Positions 43,223 to 52,076 of a DNA stretch of 64,000 bases are shown here, piece by piece (the stretch's first letter is position 1; the number at the start of each line of letters is the position of its first letter). Origin of the DNA: Ignavibacteriales bacterium (lineage in GTDB: Bacteria; Bacteroidota; Ignavibacteria; Ignavibacteriales; Ignavibacteriaceae); contig JADJHL010000008.1 of the NCBI GenBank assembly GCA_016707585.1, positions 1-64,000 on the forward strand, written 5' to 3'. A model generated the notes under the pieces. The model saw nothing but the letters and a program-made list of their open reading frames with translations. It did no database searches and had not been told where the DNA came from. The translations under genes and the position numbers were made by a program.

Positions 43223-44488
43223 ATGATTCAATCCGAATCAATAGTTTCTGCTTATGCACCCCCATTCAAAATAGTTGCAAAATATTTTATCGCAGCCATT
43301 GTTTCGTTTGTGCTTTTAAATTTTCTTTTACTTCTTAATTATTCTGAAATAGTTGGACATCATTTCAATCCTAAAATTCTTTCAATCAATCACGTTGCAA
43401 CACTCGGTTGGATAACGATGATAATATTCGGTGCGATGTTTCAACTTGTTCCTGTAGTTCTCGAAACAAAATTGTTCAGTGAAAAACTCGCGGAGATTCA
43501 GTTCTGGATTTATCTGCCTGGCGTTATCGGTTTAGTCTATTGCTTCTGGGTATTCGATACCGGAATTAATATGACATTTTCAGCAGTACTACTTAATCTT
43601 GCAATGTTCATCTTTTCGTTTAATATAATCATTACTATGAAAAGCGTTAAGAAATGGAACGTTACTGCGTGGTACCTTGCAGCGGCAATTTTCTATTTGA
43701 TTGTAACTGCGATAGCAGGACTTTTGCTGGCTATAAATCTATGGACACCATACATAAAGTTAGATCATCTTCAATATTTAAATTTACACGCACACATTGC
43801 TTTCATTGGCTGGGTTTCTATGGTGATAATGGGAGTTTCATTTAAGCTTATTCCAATGTTTACTCTTTCACATGGTTTTCCTTTAACAAATGCAAAACTA
43901 GCCTTCTGGATTCTTAACGTAGGCTTACTTGGGATATCTACTATTATGCATTACAAGGATACAACGTTTCTTTATTACATATTTACCGGACTAATTGTTT
44001 TAGGGATAATTTTCTTCCTTCTTCAAATTCGTATCATTTTCAAAAACAGAATTAGAAAAAAGTATGATATAGGTATTAAGTTTTCTGTTGTTGCATATCT
44101 TATGCTTGGACTAACAACCATACTCGGAACTTTTATTGCATTTGTTGATTATCAAAACATTATCAACCTTACACTTATTTACGGTTATATGATAATCTTC
44201 GGTTACATCTCTATGCTTATTGTTGGACAGATGTACAAGATTGTACCATTTCTTGTTTGGTACCACAAATACAGCAGTAAAGTCGGGCTTGAACCGGTGC
44301 CAATGTTAAAAGATATGTTCAATGAAAAGTTTGCACAGATTGAGTTCTATTTAATGATTACAGCAGTTTTCGGCTCTCTTTACTCTTTGGCATTTGGAAG
44401 TGAAACAGGGGTACTGATTTCATTTTCAATAATGTTTATCAGTTCTGTAATCTTTCTATTTAATATGATAACAATTTTCAGGAAGTAA
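43223..44488 (+). CDS. Multi-helix heme-copper/NnrS-like membrane protein
   Basis: 421 residues, about 12 membrane helices. Conserved His pairs lie in NHVATLGWITMIIFGAMFQL and NLHAHIAFIGWVSMVIMGVS, with a Gln/Pro end F-x-L-I/V-P in both, the two-fold helix-bundle pattern of heme-copper subunit I relatives. It lacks the H-H and H-x-H active-site sets of true reductases. Similar single-chain proteins lie beside nor and nos genes and are annotated as cbb3 subunit I-like or NnrS-like. NO stress defence or electron transfer is plausible, not shown. Confidence 0.7.
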   Translation: MIQSESIVSAYAPPFKIVAKYFIAAIVSFVLLNFLLLLNYSEIVGHHFNPKILSINHVATLGWITMIIFGAMFQLVPVVLETKLFSEKLAEIQFWIYLPGVIGLVYCFWVFDTGINMTFSAVLLNLAMFIFSFNIIITMKSVKKWNVTAWYLAAAIFYLIVTAIAGLLLAINLWTPYIKLDHLQYLNLHAHIAFIGWVSMVIMGVSFKLIPMFTLSHGFPLTNAKLAFWILNVGLLGISTIMHYKDTTFLYYIFTGLIVLGIIFFLLQIRIIFKNRIRKKYDIGIKFSVVAYLMLGLTTILGTFIAFVDYQNIINLTLIYGYMIIFGYISMLIVGQMYKIVPFLVWYHKYSSKVGLEPVPMLKDMFNEKFAQIEFYLMITAVFGSLYSLAFGSETGVLISFSIMFISSVIFLFNMITIFRK

Positions 44489-44495
44489 AAACTAT

Positions 44496-44798
44496 ATGGC
44501 AAACAAAGAAGAAATATTGGAAGTTCTAAAAGGTGTTATTGATCCAGAGATAGGAATTAATATTGTTGATCTTGGGCTCGTTTATGAAGTTGAATCCAAC
44601 GATGAAGCAAATGTAATCACAATGACCCTAACTACGCCGGGCTGTCCGATGCACAGCAGTATTTCAGCCTGGGTTGAAAATGTAGTTGGACACTTAGAAC
44701 CAGAAAAAAAAGTAATTATAAATCTTGTCTGGGAACCTCAATGGACACCTGATAAAATGACTGATGAAGCTCGACAGGAATTAGGACATATAGGTTAA
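44496..44798 (+). CDS. DUF59/MIP18-family Fe-S assembly protein
   Basis: 100 residues: EILEVLKGVIDPEIGINIVD, LGLVYEV, MTLTTPGCPMHSSISAWVEN (conserved Cys) and INLVWEPQWTPDKMTDEAR. These are the marks of the SufT/PaaD-like DUF59 family that helps mature or repair Fe-S proteins. It is 7 bases after the membrane protein and 3 before the next gene. Repair of NO-damaged clusters would fit the operon. Confidence 0.92.
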   Translation: MANKEEILEVLKGVIDPEIGINIVDLGLVYEVESNDEANVITMTLTTPGCPMHSSISAWVENVVGHLEPEKKVIINLVWEPQWTPDKMTDEARQELGHIG

Positions 44799-44801
44799 GC
44801 T

Positions 44802-45257
44802 ATGTTTACGACAGTACGATATTTTATTAAAACAAGCATAGTATTTTTAATTATTGGAATATTAAGCGGACTTTTTATGTCTTTTTCTAGATACGTTTTT
44901 AAGTCGGGTTATTATCCAGAAATTATAACTGCACATACACACATAATTTTAGCAGGTTCAGTCTTGATGATGATTATGGGTGTTGCATTGTGGTTTTTTC
45001 CAAAAGCAGAAAAAGAGGATAAAAAATACAACCCTCTGTTAATCTATATAACATATTGGGCGATGACATTTACTACATTAATAAGATTTGTACTCCAGAT
45101 TGTGATGGGATTTTACTTTTATGATTGGATAGGTATCGGGATAACGATCGCCTCGACATTTCAAATTTTAGCTATAGGATTATTTTTTTATTCAATATGG
45201 GGAAGAATCAGACCTGTTCGAATTCAATATGTAAAATCCAAAGGTGAAGTGAAATGA
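44802..45257 (+). CDS. Four-helix heme-copper-like membrane protein
   Basis: 151 residues with four membrane helices. ITAHTHIILAGSVLMMIMG resembles the first His-bearing helix of cbb3/NOR subunit I (H-x-H-x-x-x-x-G), and FPKAEKEDKKYN is a basic loop. It is far too short for a full subunit, so it is a one-module relative, perhaps binding a single heme. It overlaps the ferredoxin gene by 4 bases, which suggests membrane electron transfer with that ferredoxin. Role inferred. Confidence 0.65.
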   Translation: MFTTVRYFIKTSIVFLIIGILSGLFMSFSRYVFKSGYYPEIITAHTHIILAGSVLMMIMGVALWFFPKAEKEDKKYNPLLIYITYWAMTFTTLIRFVLQIVMGFYFYDWIGIGITIASTFQILAIGLFFYSIWGRIRPVRIQYVKSKGEVK

Positions 45258-45478
45258 AAATTACCGAAGATTGCATTAACTGCGGAGCCTGTGCAGTAGA
45301 ATGTCCAACAGAAGCTATTTATGAACCTGGCATCGTTTGGAAAATAAAAGAGAAATTTATGCCGCCGATTTCAAAGGAGCATTTTTTTATTATAACTGAA
45401 ATTTGCGACGAATGTGCTGGTTTAAAAAAAATAAAATGTATTGCTATCTGTCCGATGGATGCAATTAAAAGAAAATAA
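45254..45478 (+). CDS. 4Fe-4S ferredoxin
   Basis: 74 residues. The first motif is CINCGACAVECPTEAI. The second, CDECAGLKKIKCIAICPMDAI, has the longer spacing of Alvin/2[4Fe-4S] ferredoxins, so two clusters are expected. It starts with ATGAAAATTACC overlapping the previous stop. It probably feeds electrons to or from the reductases of the operon. Confidence 0.93.
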   Translation: MKITEDCINCGACAVECPTEAIYEPGIVWKIKEKFMPPISKEHFFIITEICDECAGLKKIKCIAICPMDAIKRK

Positions 45479-45497
45479 AAATTAAAGGAGAAAAAAT

Positions 45498-46088
45498 ATG
45501 TTACTCAAATCAAAACTTTCAATGATGTTGTTATTTGCATCATTCATTTTCATATTCACAAACACAGCATCAGCACATTGTGATTCTTATGATGGACCAG
45601 TAATTAAAGATGCTGAAATGGCACTCGAAACAAACAATGTTAATTTAGTTCTTAAATGGGTAACTAAAGAACAAGAGAAAGAGATTACAACATTGTTCCA
45701 AAAAACCAAAGAATTGCGCAATGGAGATAAAGAAGTTTATGAGATTGTGGAGAAACATTTTTTCGAGACACTCGTTCGATTGCACCGTGAAACAGAAGGT
45801 GCTCCATACACTGGTTTAAAACCTGCGGGAACTACAAAACAGATTATTCAAATGACTGATAAGGCACTTAAAGAAAATAATGTTGAAGATTTCTTACTAA
45901 AGCTGAATAATCATATTGATAAAGTAGTTCGTGAGAAATATGAAAAAGTTTCGAAACTCGATAAAGTTAAAGATAATTCAGTTGAAGCAGGAAGAGAATT
46001 TGTAGCTGCTTATGTTGACTACACACATACAGTTGAAGCAATACACGATATTATTGAACACGGCGGTGGTACACATGCAGGGCATTAA
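45498..46088 (+). CDS. DUF6448-family exported protein
   Basis: 196 residues with signal peptide (MMLLFASFIFIFTNTASA) followed at once by HCDSYDGPVIKDAEMALET, the motif of DUF6448. A helical core follows (KHFFETLVRLHRETEGAPYT, GREFVAAYVDYTHTVEAIHD) and a His/Gly-rich end (HGGGTHAGH) that may bind metal. AAAGGAG precedes the ATG. Families of this kind appear beside NO/N2O and cytochrome genes. Function unknown. Confidence 0.85.
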   Translation: MLLKSKLSMMLLFASFIFIFTNTASAHCDSYDGPVIKDAEMALETNNVNLVLKWVTKEQEKEITTLFQKTKELRNGDKEVYEIVEKHFFETLVRLHRETEGAPYTGLKPAGTTKQIIQMTDKALKENNVEDFLLKLNNHIDKVVREKYEKVSKLDKVKDNSVEAGREFVAAYVDYTHTVEAIHDIIEHGGGTHAGH

Positions 46089-46187
46089 ACATAATAACAA
46101 AATTAAAATAATTGGTTTGAATGTTTTTCTTAACTTTTAAAATGTCGCTTTAGTAAAAACATAAATAAACATTAAGGAAAGAAAAAA

Positions 46188-46502
46188 ATGGTAGTAACAA
46201 TTAATAAAGAAATGTTGATAGATGCGATCGGATATCAAAATGGTTCAATCGTTAGTAAACAGATTCTTAAAAAACCCAATGGAAATATTACTCTGTTTGC
46301 ATTTGATAAAGATGAATCGTTAACAGAACACACTTCGCCTTATGAAGCAGTTGTTTATATGGTTGATGGTGAAATGGAAATTAAGATTGGCGGTAATCCA
46401 TACAATGTTAAAGGAGGCGAAATAATTGTAATGCCTGCGGATATTCCTCACGGATTAAAAGCTATTGTCAAATCAAAAATGTTATTAACTATGATTAAAT
46501 GA
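46188..46502 (+). CDS. Cupin-domain protein
   Basis: 104 residues, a single cupin barrel: NITLFAFDKDESLTEHTSPY, then VYMVDGEMEIKIGG, GGEIIVMPADIPHGLKAI. The metal-ligand positions hold His (LTEHTSPYEA) and His (PHGLKA), so a mononuclear metal site is possible. No enzyme activity can be assigned. It lies downstream of a 100-base gap, perhaps with its own promoter, within the NO-related region. Confidence 0.9.
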   Translation: MVVTINKEMLIDAIGYQNGSIVSKQILKKPNGNITLFAFDKDESLTEHTSPYEAVVYMVDGEMEIKIGGNPYNVKGGEIIVMPADIPHGLKAIVKSKMLLTMIK

Positions 46503-46570
46503 CTTTAAAGTGTTTAATGAGATAGTTCACAAAAACTATTTAAGTTGATTACTTATACAGAAAATTTAAA

Positions 46571-47086
46571 ATGAATAAAAATGAATTTGAATCAGTAATA
46601 TCGGAGTTAAAGCAATGGGGGAACGTATCTTCTTCGGTTTTATATTTTGAAAAGAAAGTTTGTTTGATGAATAACTGGCCATACGCCGAAATATGGTCAC
46701 CCGATAATGATCAAAAGTTTATGATTTGGTCTGGGCATTGGAGTAATAATGAGGAATACTTTGAAAAATATTCTAAGTTCAGTTCATTTTTTAAATTTTC
46801 AAAGGGAATTGGATTGATAGGACAAGTTTGGCAACAAAAAAAATTACTTTGGATAAATGATCTTTATAATGATAAAAATTTTTTAAGAGCTGATCTTGCA
46901 ATAAAATGTAAATTAAACTCAGCAATTAGTTTTCCAATAATACACAACGAAAAAGTAATACTAATTCTGTGTTTTTTTCTCGAGAAAATTTCTGAAGTAG
47001 ACATTAATCGAGCAGAGGAAATATTTAGTTATTCTCAAGAAGTCGGGGAGATCATTCAAAAGTTCAATATAAATAACGAAATCTAG
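46571..47086 (+). CDS. GAF-domain sensor protein
   Basis: 171 residues. WPYAEIWSPDNDQKFMIWSG, FKFSKGIGLIGQVWQQKKLL, WINDLYNDKNFLRADLAIKC and SAISFPIIHNEKVILILCFF fit a single GAF domain, with the G-x-G-L-x-G-x-V-W motif. There is no attached output domain, so it would signal by protein contact. Its place before the nos operon suggests sensing of redox state, NO or a small ligand, but no ligand residues can be named. Confidence 0.8.
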   Translation: MNKNEFESVISELKQWGNVSSSVLYFEKKVCLMNNWPYAEIWSPDNDQKFMIWSGHWSNNEEYFEKYSKFSSFFKFSKGIGLIGQVWQQKKLLWINDLYNDKNFLRADLAIKCKLNSAISFPIIHNEKVILILCFFLEKISEVDINRAEEIFSYSQEVGEIIQKFNINNEI

Positions 47087-47273
47087 TATTTCATCTGAAA
47101 ATCAGAATCTAATTAAATGTTTGTGGGTTCTTGACAATATTAAAATAAGTTAATATCTTAAATCAGAGTAAAAAATCCGATTAAGAAATATCGACTAATA
47201 TTTTAATGATAAAAATATATTGTATAATCAGATAAAAAAGTCTTATTATAATTATTAAATAAAAGGAGTGTAT

Positions 47274-47774
47274 ATGGATCAGCAAAACAAATTGACTTTG
47301 CAGAAGTTATTATTCGCATTTATCATCACAATTTCTATGACATTTATTTCCTGCGGTGATAATGCTCCTCAGGATCCGTCAAAATTTAGTAATACAAAAA
47401 AAGTTGTAAATGCGAGTGGTCTTTCGGACTTTGAATTAGAAAATGGTATTGGACCAATTAAACAAAAAATAGAATTAACTACTATTGATCCGGTTCTAGT
47501 TAAAAAAGGTCAAGGAATTTTTGAGACTAAATGTGCGGCATGCCATAAACTTGATGAAAGATATGTTGGCCCAGCTCAGCGTGATGTTTTTAAAAGAAGA
47601 AGTCCAGAATACATCTTGAACTTTATGCTTAACCCTGAGGAAAATTATAAACGACATCCGGAAGCAAAAAAATTATTAGGCGAATATTTGACTCAAATGC
47701 CAAATCAAAATCTTACAATAGATGAAGCAAAAGCAATGCTTGATTATTTCCGAAAAATAGCAGACGAAAAATAA
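47274..47774 (+). CDS. Monoheme cytochrome c lipoprotein of the nos cluster
   Basis: About 166 residues from ATG 47274, behind AAAAGGAGTGTAT. Lipoprotein signal LLFAFIITISMTFISC, then one heme-binding CAACH (GIFETKCAACHKLDERYVGP) with the distal Met in TQMPNQNLT. Clade II nos clusters usually carry such a cytochrome just ahead of nosZ, as likely electron donor to NosZ from the membrane-quinol side. The upstream gap 47087-47273 holds a weak hairpin (TCTGAAAATCAGA, 47094-47106) and a TTGACA near 47131 that may be a -35 element. Confidence 0.9.
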   Translation: MDQQNKLTLQKLLFAFIITISMTFISCGDNAPQDPSKFSNTKKVVNASGLSDFELENGIGPIKQKIELTTIDPVLVKKGQGIFETKCAACHKLDERYVGPAQRDVFKRRSPEYILNFMLNPEENYKRHPEAKKLLGEYLTQMPNQNLTIDEAKAMLDYFRKIADEK

Positions 47775-47794
47775 CCAATAATAAAAGGCAGCTT

Positions 47795-49753
47795 ATGAAA
47801 AACATTTCAAGAAAAACTTTGTTGAGTGCTTTTGGAATTCTATTTTTAATTGCACTAACCTATGCTGGATGCAATCAATCAAAAACTTCACTTTCAGGAA
47901 ATGAGGCAGAACAAGTTTATGTAGCACCAGGCACTTATGATGAATTTTATCTTTTTACTTCAGGAGGATTCAGCGGACAGATGGGTGTATATGGATTACC
48001 TTCTGGTAGGCACTTTAAAACAATTTCTGTGTTTGCACAAAATCCAGAAACAGGATATGGATATTCTGAAGAGACAAAAGCTATGCTTAATACAACGTAT
48101 GGATTCATCCCATGGGATGATTCACATCATCCAGAATTTTCTATGACGGACGGTGTACCCGACGGAAGATTTATTTTTATTAACGGAAATAATACTCCAC
48201 GTGTTGCAAAGATTGATTTAAAGGAATTTGAAACAACAGAAATTATTGAAATACCAAATTCTGCGGGCAACCACGCTTCACCATTCGTTACTGAAAACAC
48301 AGAATACATTATAGCCTCAACTAGATTTAGCATTCCCATTCCTCAAAGTGATGTCTCAATTTCATCCTACAAGGAAAATTTTAAAGGAACAATCAGTTTT
48401 ATTAAACTTGATCCAAAGACGGAAAAGATGAATCTGGAATTTCAGATAATTGTACCCGGATTTAATTATGATCTTGCACACGCTGGTAAGGGTCCATCAC
48501 ACGATTGGGCTTTTTTTACTAGCTACAATAGCGAACAGGCAAATTCACTTCTAGAAATTAATGCTTCAAAAAATGATAAAGATTTCGTTGCAGCGGTTAA
48601 CTGGAAAAAAGCGGAGCAGTATCTGAAAGAAGGTAAAGCTAAAACATACGATGCTGAGTATTATAGAAATTATGTTGATCATAAAACCCAGATAGCTGTT
48701 TCAGAAAAAAATAATCAGGTAAAAGTTCTTGATCCTAAAGATTGCCCCGGTATGATGTATTATTTGCCAACACCAAAATCACCACACGGCGTTGATGTTG
48801 ATCCGACTGGCGAATACATTGTTGCAGGCGGAAAACTTGCATCAGTCATTCCTGTCCATTCATTTACAAAAATGATGAAAGCCATTGAAGAAAAACAATT
48901 TGATGGTGAAATTGCTGGCATACCTATTTTAAAGTATGATGCCGTAGTTGCTGGCGAAGTTAAAGATCCAGGTCTTGGTCCTTTACATACAGAGTTTGAT
49001 GACAATGGATATGCATACACCTCAGCATTCATCTCTTCTGAAATAGTAAAATGGAAGATTGGAACCTGGGAAGTCGTTGATAGAATTCCAACCTACTATT
49101 CAATAGGACATTTGTGCATTCCTGGAGGTGATAGCAAAAAGCCTTATGGCAAATATGTTATCGCGTTGAATAAAATTACAAAAGACAGATATCTTCCAAC
49201 AGGACCTGAGTTAACTCAATCAGCACAGCTTATAGATATTACGGGAGAAAAGATGAAACTGCTTCTTGATTTTCCAACCGTTGGTGAGCCGCATTATGCA
49301 CAAGCAATTCCTTCAGACTTAATTATGAAAAACTCTGTTAAGTTTTACAAGATCGAAGAAAATGGAAATCCTTATGCTGTAAAAGGAGAAAAAGATTCAC
49401 GTGTTGAAAGAAAAGGTAATGAGGTTCATATTTATATGTCTGCGATGAGAAGCCATTTTTCACCTGATAACATTGAAGGTGTTAAAGTTGGCGATGTTGT
49501 GTATTTCCATGTAACGAATCTTGAGCAGGATTGGGATGTTCCTCACGGATTCGCAATTAAAGGGATGAATAATTCCGAATTACTAATAATGCCCGGTGCA
49601 ACACGAACGATAAAATGGGAACCTAAAAAAGTTGGAGTTTATCCATTCTATTGTTCTGACTTCTGCTCTGCGTTACATCAAGAAATGCAGGGATATGTCA
49701 GAGTTTCTCCTTCAAACTCAAATGTTCCATTAGCTTTTAGTTTAGGAAATTAA
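47795..49753 (+). CDS. nosZ: Nitrous oxide reductase, clade II (Sec-type)
   Basis: 652 residues. The signal (LFLIALTYAGC) is Sec/lipoprotein-like, without the twin-Arg motif of clade I. The seven-bladed propeller holds the CuZ histidines: DDSHHPEFS, NHASPF, GPSHDW, SPHGVDVDPTGEYIVAGGK, GPLHTEFD, GHLCIPGGD. The C-terminal cupredoxin carries CuA: CSDFCSALHQEM, ligands Cys620, Cys624, His628, Met631. Reduces N2O to N2 in the periplasm. All residues needed for activity appear present. It is 20 bases after the cytochrome gene. Clade II enzymes are typical of non-denitrifying N2O reducers. Confidence 0.97.
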   Translation: MKNISRKTLLSAFGILFLIALTYAGCNQSKTSLSGNEAEQVYVAPGTYDEFYLFTSGGFSGQMGVYGLPSGRHFKTISVFAQNPETGYGYSEETKAMLNTTYGFIPWDDSHHPEFSMTDGVPDGRFIFINGNNTPRVAKIDLKEFETTEIIEIPNSAGNHASPFVTENTEYIIASTRFSIPIPQSDVSISSYKENFKGTISFIKLDPKTEKMNLEFQIIVPGFNYDLAHAGKGPSHDWAFFTSYNSEQANSLLEINASKNDKDFVAAVNWKKAEQYLKEGKAKTYDAEYYRNYVDHKTQIAVSEKNNQVKVLDPKDCPGMMYYLPTPKSPHGVDVDPTGEYIVAGGKLASVIPVHSFTKMMKAIEEKQFDGEIAGIPILKYDAVVAGEVKDPGLGPLHTEFDDNGYAYTSAFISSEIVKWKIGTWEVVDRIPTYYSIGHLCIPGGDSKKPYGKYVIALNKITKDRYLPTGPELTQSAQLIDITGEKMKLLLDFPTVGEPHYAQAIPSDLIMKNSVKFYKIEENGNPYAVKGEKDSRVERKGNEVHIYMSAMRSHFSPDNIEGVKVGDVVYFHVTNLEQDWDVPHGFAIKGMNNSELLIMPGATRTIKWEPKKVGVYPFYCSDFCSALHQEMQGYVRVSPSNSNVPLAFSLGN

Positions 49754-49763
49754 AAATTATTTC

Positions 49764-49787
49764 GGAGGGATGTGATCCCGTCCCTCC
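49764..49787 (+). other. Strong hairpin between nosZ and nosB-like gene
   Basis: GGAGGGA (49764-49770) pairs with TCCCTCC (49781-49787). An alternative inner stem, GGGA with TCCC, is also possible. There is no T-run, so it is more likely an mRNA-stabilising or partial attenuation element, leaving more nosZ than downstream message, than a terminator. Confidence 0.55.
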
Positions 49788-49803
49788 AAACGTTTCTAGG
49801 ATA

Positions 49804-50391
49804 ATGATGAATACTAAATCGAGAATTATGGTTGCAGTTGCTGCACTAATGCTTATTCTAACTTTCTTTTTTCCGCTTTGGACCATCGATTTGAATGCCC
49901 CGCAGTATCCGGAAGGTTTGGGGATAAGAATTTGGCTCGATCAGATCTCTGGCATGAAACCCAATGATTTGCAAAGCATTAATGGCTTAAATCATTACAT
50001 CGGAATGAAAGTTATTGATCCTGAATCAATCCCTGAATTAAAGATAATGCCTTACATAATTGTCTTTATGATAGTATTCGGGTTATTAAATGCTTATATG
50101 AAAAATAGAAAGTTAATTTATATATGGTTAATTCTTTTTATAATACTTGGAGTAATTGGTATGTATGATTTTTATATGTGGGAGTATGATTATGGGCATC
50201 AATTAAATCCAGATGCACCAATAAAAGTGCCTGGGATGACATATCAGCCTCCACTTATAGGCTCTAAGCAATTATTGAATATTTCAGCAGTTTCATTACC
50301 ATCGACTGCGGCAATAGTAATATTTATTTCTATATTTCTTAACATAGCAGCATTATATGTAGATACAAAAGGTAAAAAGCATGAGAATTAA
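49804..50391 (+). CDS. nosB: NosB-like membrane protein of clade II nos clusters
   Basis: 195 residues with about four membrane helices (VAVAALMLILTFFFPLW, MPYIIVFMIVFGLLNAYM, LIYIWLILFIILGVIGMY, ISAVSLPSTAAIVIFISIFL). A periplasmic loop contains PLWTIDLNAPQYPEGLGIRI. Membrane proteins of this size between nosZ and nosD/L are a mark of clade II clusters and have been named NosB. It probably assists electron transfer or NosZ maturation. The symbol rests on context and topology. Confidence 0.75.
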   Translation: MMNTKSRIMVAVAALMLILTFFFPLWTIDLNAPQYPEGLGIRIWLDQISGMKPNDLQSINGLNHYIGMKVIDPESIPELKIMPYIIVFMIVFGLLNAYMKNRKLIYIWLILFIILGVIGMYDFYMWEYDYGHQLNPDAPIKVPGMTYQPPLIGSKQLLNISAVSLPSTAAIVIFISIFLNIAALYVDTKGKKHEN

Positions 50392-50830
50392 GAATTTTAT
50401 TCTGGTAATATCATTGATTACAATTTTAATCAGTGCATGCAGTAAGGGCCCTCAACCAATCAATTACGGAGAAGACGAATGTGAGTTCTGCAAAATGATG
50501 GTTATGGATAAACGATATGGTGCTGAGTTGGTTACAGATAAGGGTAAGATTTATTTTTTTGATTCAATAGAATGTTTAGTTGGTTATTTAGATAATAAAA
50601 AATTAAATAATAATAATTATTCTTCCGTGTGGGTTGGCAACTATGCTAATCCTGGAAATCTTATAGATGCAAGTAAAGCTATTTATTTAAAGAATGACGA
50701 ACTTCGTAGTCCGATGGGATTGAATGTGCTTGCAGTCGAAAGTGTAGAACAATACGAATCTATTTTTAATCAATACGGTGGAAAACAATTAAATTTTAAG
50801 GATTTGTTTGAGCTAGTTAGAGAAATGTAA
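50381..50830 (+). CDS. nosL: NosL copper chaperone lipoprotein
   Basis: 149 residues. Lipobox LITILISAC (Cys near 20), then the conserved EDECEFCKMMVMDKRYGAEL with C-x-x-C-x-M-x-M, the Cu(I) site of NosL, and IYFFDSIECLVGYL, DAFxALYL-like region KAIYLKNDELRSPMGLNVLA. It supplies copper for CuZ assembly in the periplasm. The ATG lies within the last codons of nosB (11-base overlap), and the stop is 1 base before nosD. Confidence 0.93.
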   Translation: MRIKNFILVISLITILISACSKGPQPINYGEDECEFCKMMVMDKRYGAELVTDKGKIYFFDSIECLVGYLDNKKLNNNNYSSVWVGNYANPGNLIDASKAIYLKNDELRSPMGLNVLAVESVEQYESIFNQYGGKQLNFKDLFELVREM

Positions 50831-50831
50831 A

Positions 50832-52076
50832 ATGAGTTTAATCCTCAAAATATTTATAACCAGCTTGCTTATTACACTACTCCTCACGAATTCCCACGCT
50901 AAGAAAATTTTCGTTGATAAAAAATCTGACATTAGTACAATCAAATCTGCAATTGCGCTTGCAAAACCTTTTGATGAAATAATTATCGGCGAAGGAATTT
51001 ATGCTGAGGGAAATATAATTATCGAAAAACCTCTTAGAATAATTGGAAAAAACTATCCAACTATAGATGGGGAAGGACATCACGAGATTTTCACTGTTCA
51101 TTCAGATAATGTTTTTATAGCAGGTATCGTCTTTAAAAATGCAGGTGTAGATTATCTTAAAGAAAATGCCGCTGTAAGATTTGAGAATGTAAAGAATGGG
51201 GAAGTAGCCGATTGTAAATTCTATGGAAATTTTTTCGGGATATATCTTGCGAAATCTAATAGATGTAAAATAAAGAACAACCACATCGAATCTTATGGCG
51301 AAAAAGAAGCTTCATCAGGGAATGGAATACATATGTGGAATTGCAGAGAAATTGATGTTGCAAATAACAGAATAACCGGACACAGAGATGGTATATATCT
51401 CGAATTTGTAAAACAAGCAAACATAACAGACAATTACAGCGCAAATAATCTAAGGTATGGTTTGCACTTTATGTTTTCTGATAGCTGCCACTACTATTCA
51501 AATCAATTCGAGTACAATAGTGCCGGTGTTGCAGTTATGTATTCGCACTATGTTGAGATGACAAAAAATAAATTCATGAATAATTGGGGTCCAGCTTCAT
51601 ACGGATTACTTTTAAAGGATATTACAGATAGTAAAATTACACTCAATCAGTTTATAGAAAACACATCAGGAATTTATATTGAAGGATGCAACAGATCTGA
51701 ATTTCAAAATAATCTTTTTGAAAAGAATGGCTGGGCAATTAAGTTGATGGCCAATTCGTCAGATAATGTTTTTACTGAAAACAATTTTCTATCAAATACT
51801 TTTGATGTTTCTACAAATAGTAGACAAAACTTTAATACTTTCGCTTCTAATTACTGGAATAAGTATCAAGGTTACGATCTTGATAAAAATGGAATCGGTG
51901 ATATTCCATATAGGCCAGTAAAGCTTTATTCAATTATGGTTGAACAGAATAAACCTACAATGATATTGTTAAATAGTCTGTTCATAGAATTACTCAATAT
52001 CGCTGAAAGTGTTTTTCCCTCACTAACACCTGAAACCCTTTTGGATAAAACTCCCTTACTTATGAGGGTGAATTGA
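50832..52076 (+). CDS. nosD: NosD periplasmic maturation protein
   Basis: 414 residues: signal peptide (LKIFITSLLITLLLTNSHA) and a right-handed parallel beta-helix of CASH repeats, seen as NNHIE, NNRITGHRDGIYLEF, NYSANNLRYGLHFMFSDSCH, NSAGVAVMYSHYVEMTKN. Ends NIAESVFPSLTPETLLDKTP, LLMRVN, the usual NosD tail. Works with NosF and NosY in loading copper and sulfide for the CuZ site. The stop overlaps the nosF start by 4 bases. Confidence 0.95.
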   Translation: MSLILKIFITSLLITLLLTNSHAKKIFVDKKSDISTIKSAIALAKPFDEIIIGEGIYAEGNIIIEKPLRIIGKNYPTIDGEGHHEIFTVHSDNVFIAGIVFKNAGVDYLKENAAVRFENVKNGEVADCKFYGNFFGIYLAKSNRCKIKNNHIESYGEKEASSGNGIHMWNCREIDVANNRITGHRDGIYLEFVKQANITDNYSANNLRYGLHFMFSDSCHYYSNQFEYNSAGVAVMYSHYVEMTKNKFMNNWGPASYGLLLKDITDSKITLNQFIENTSGIYIEGCNRSEFQNNLFEKNGWAIKLMANSSDNVFTENNFLSNTFDVSTNSRQNFNTFASNYWNKYQGYDLDKNGIGDIPYRPVKLYSIMVEQNKPTMILLNSLFIELLNIAESVFPSLTPETLLDKTPLLMRVN

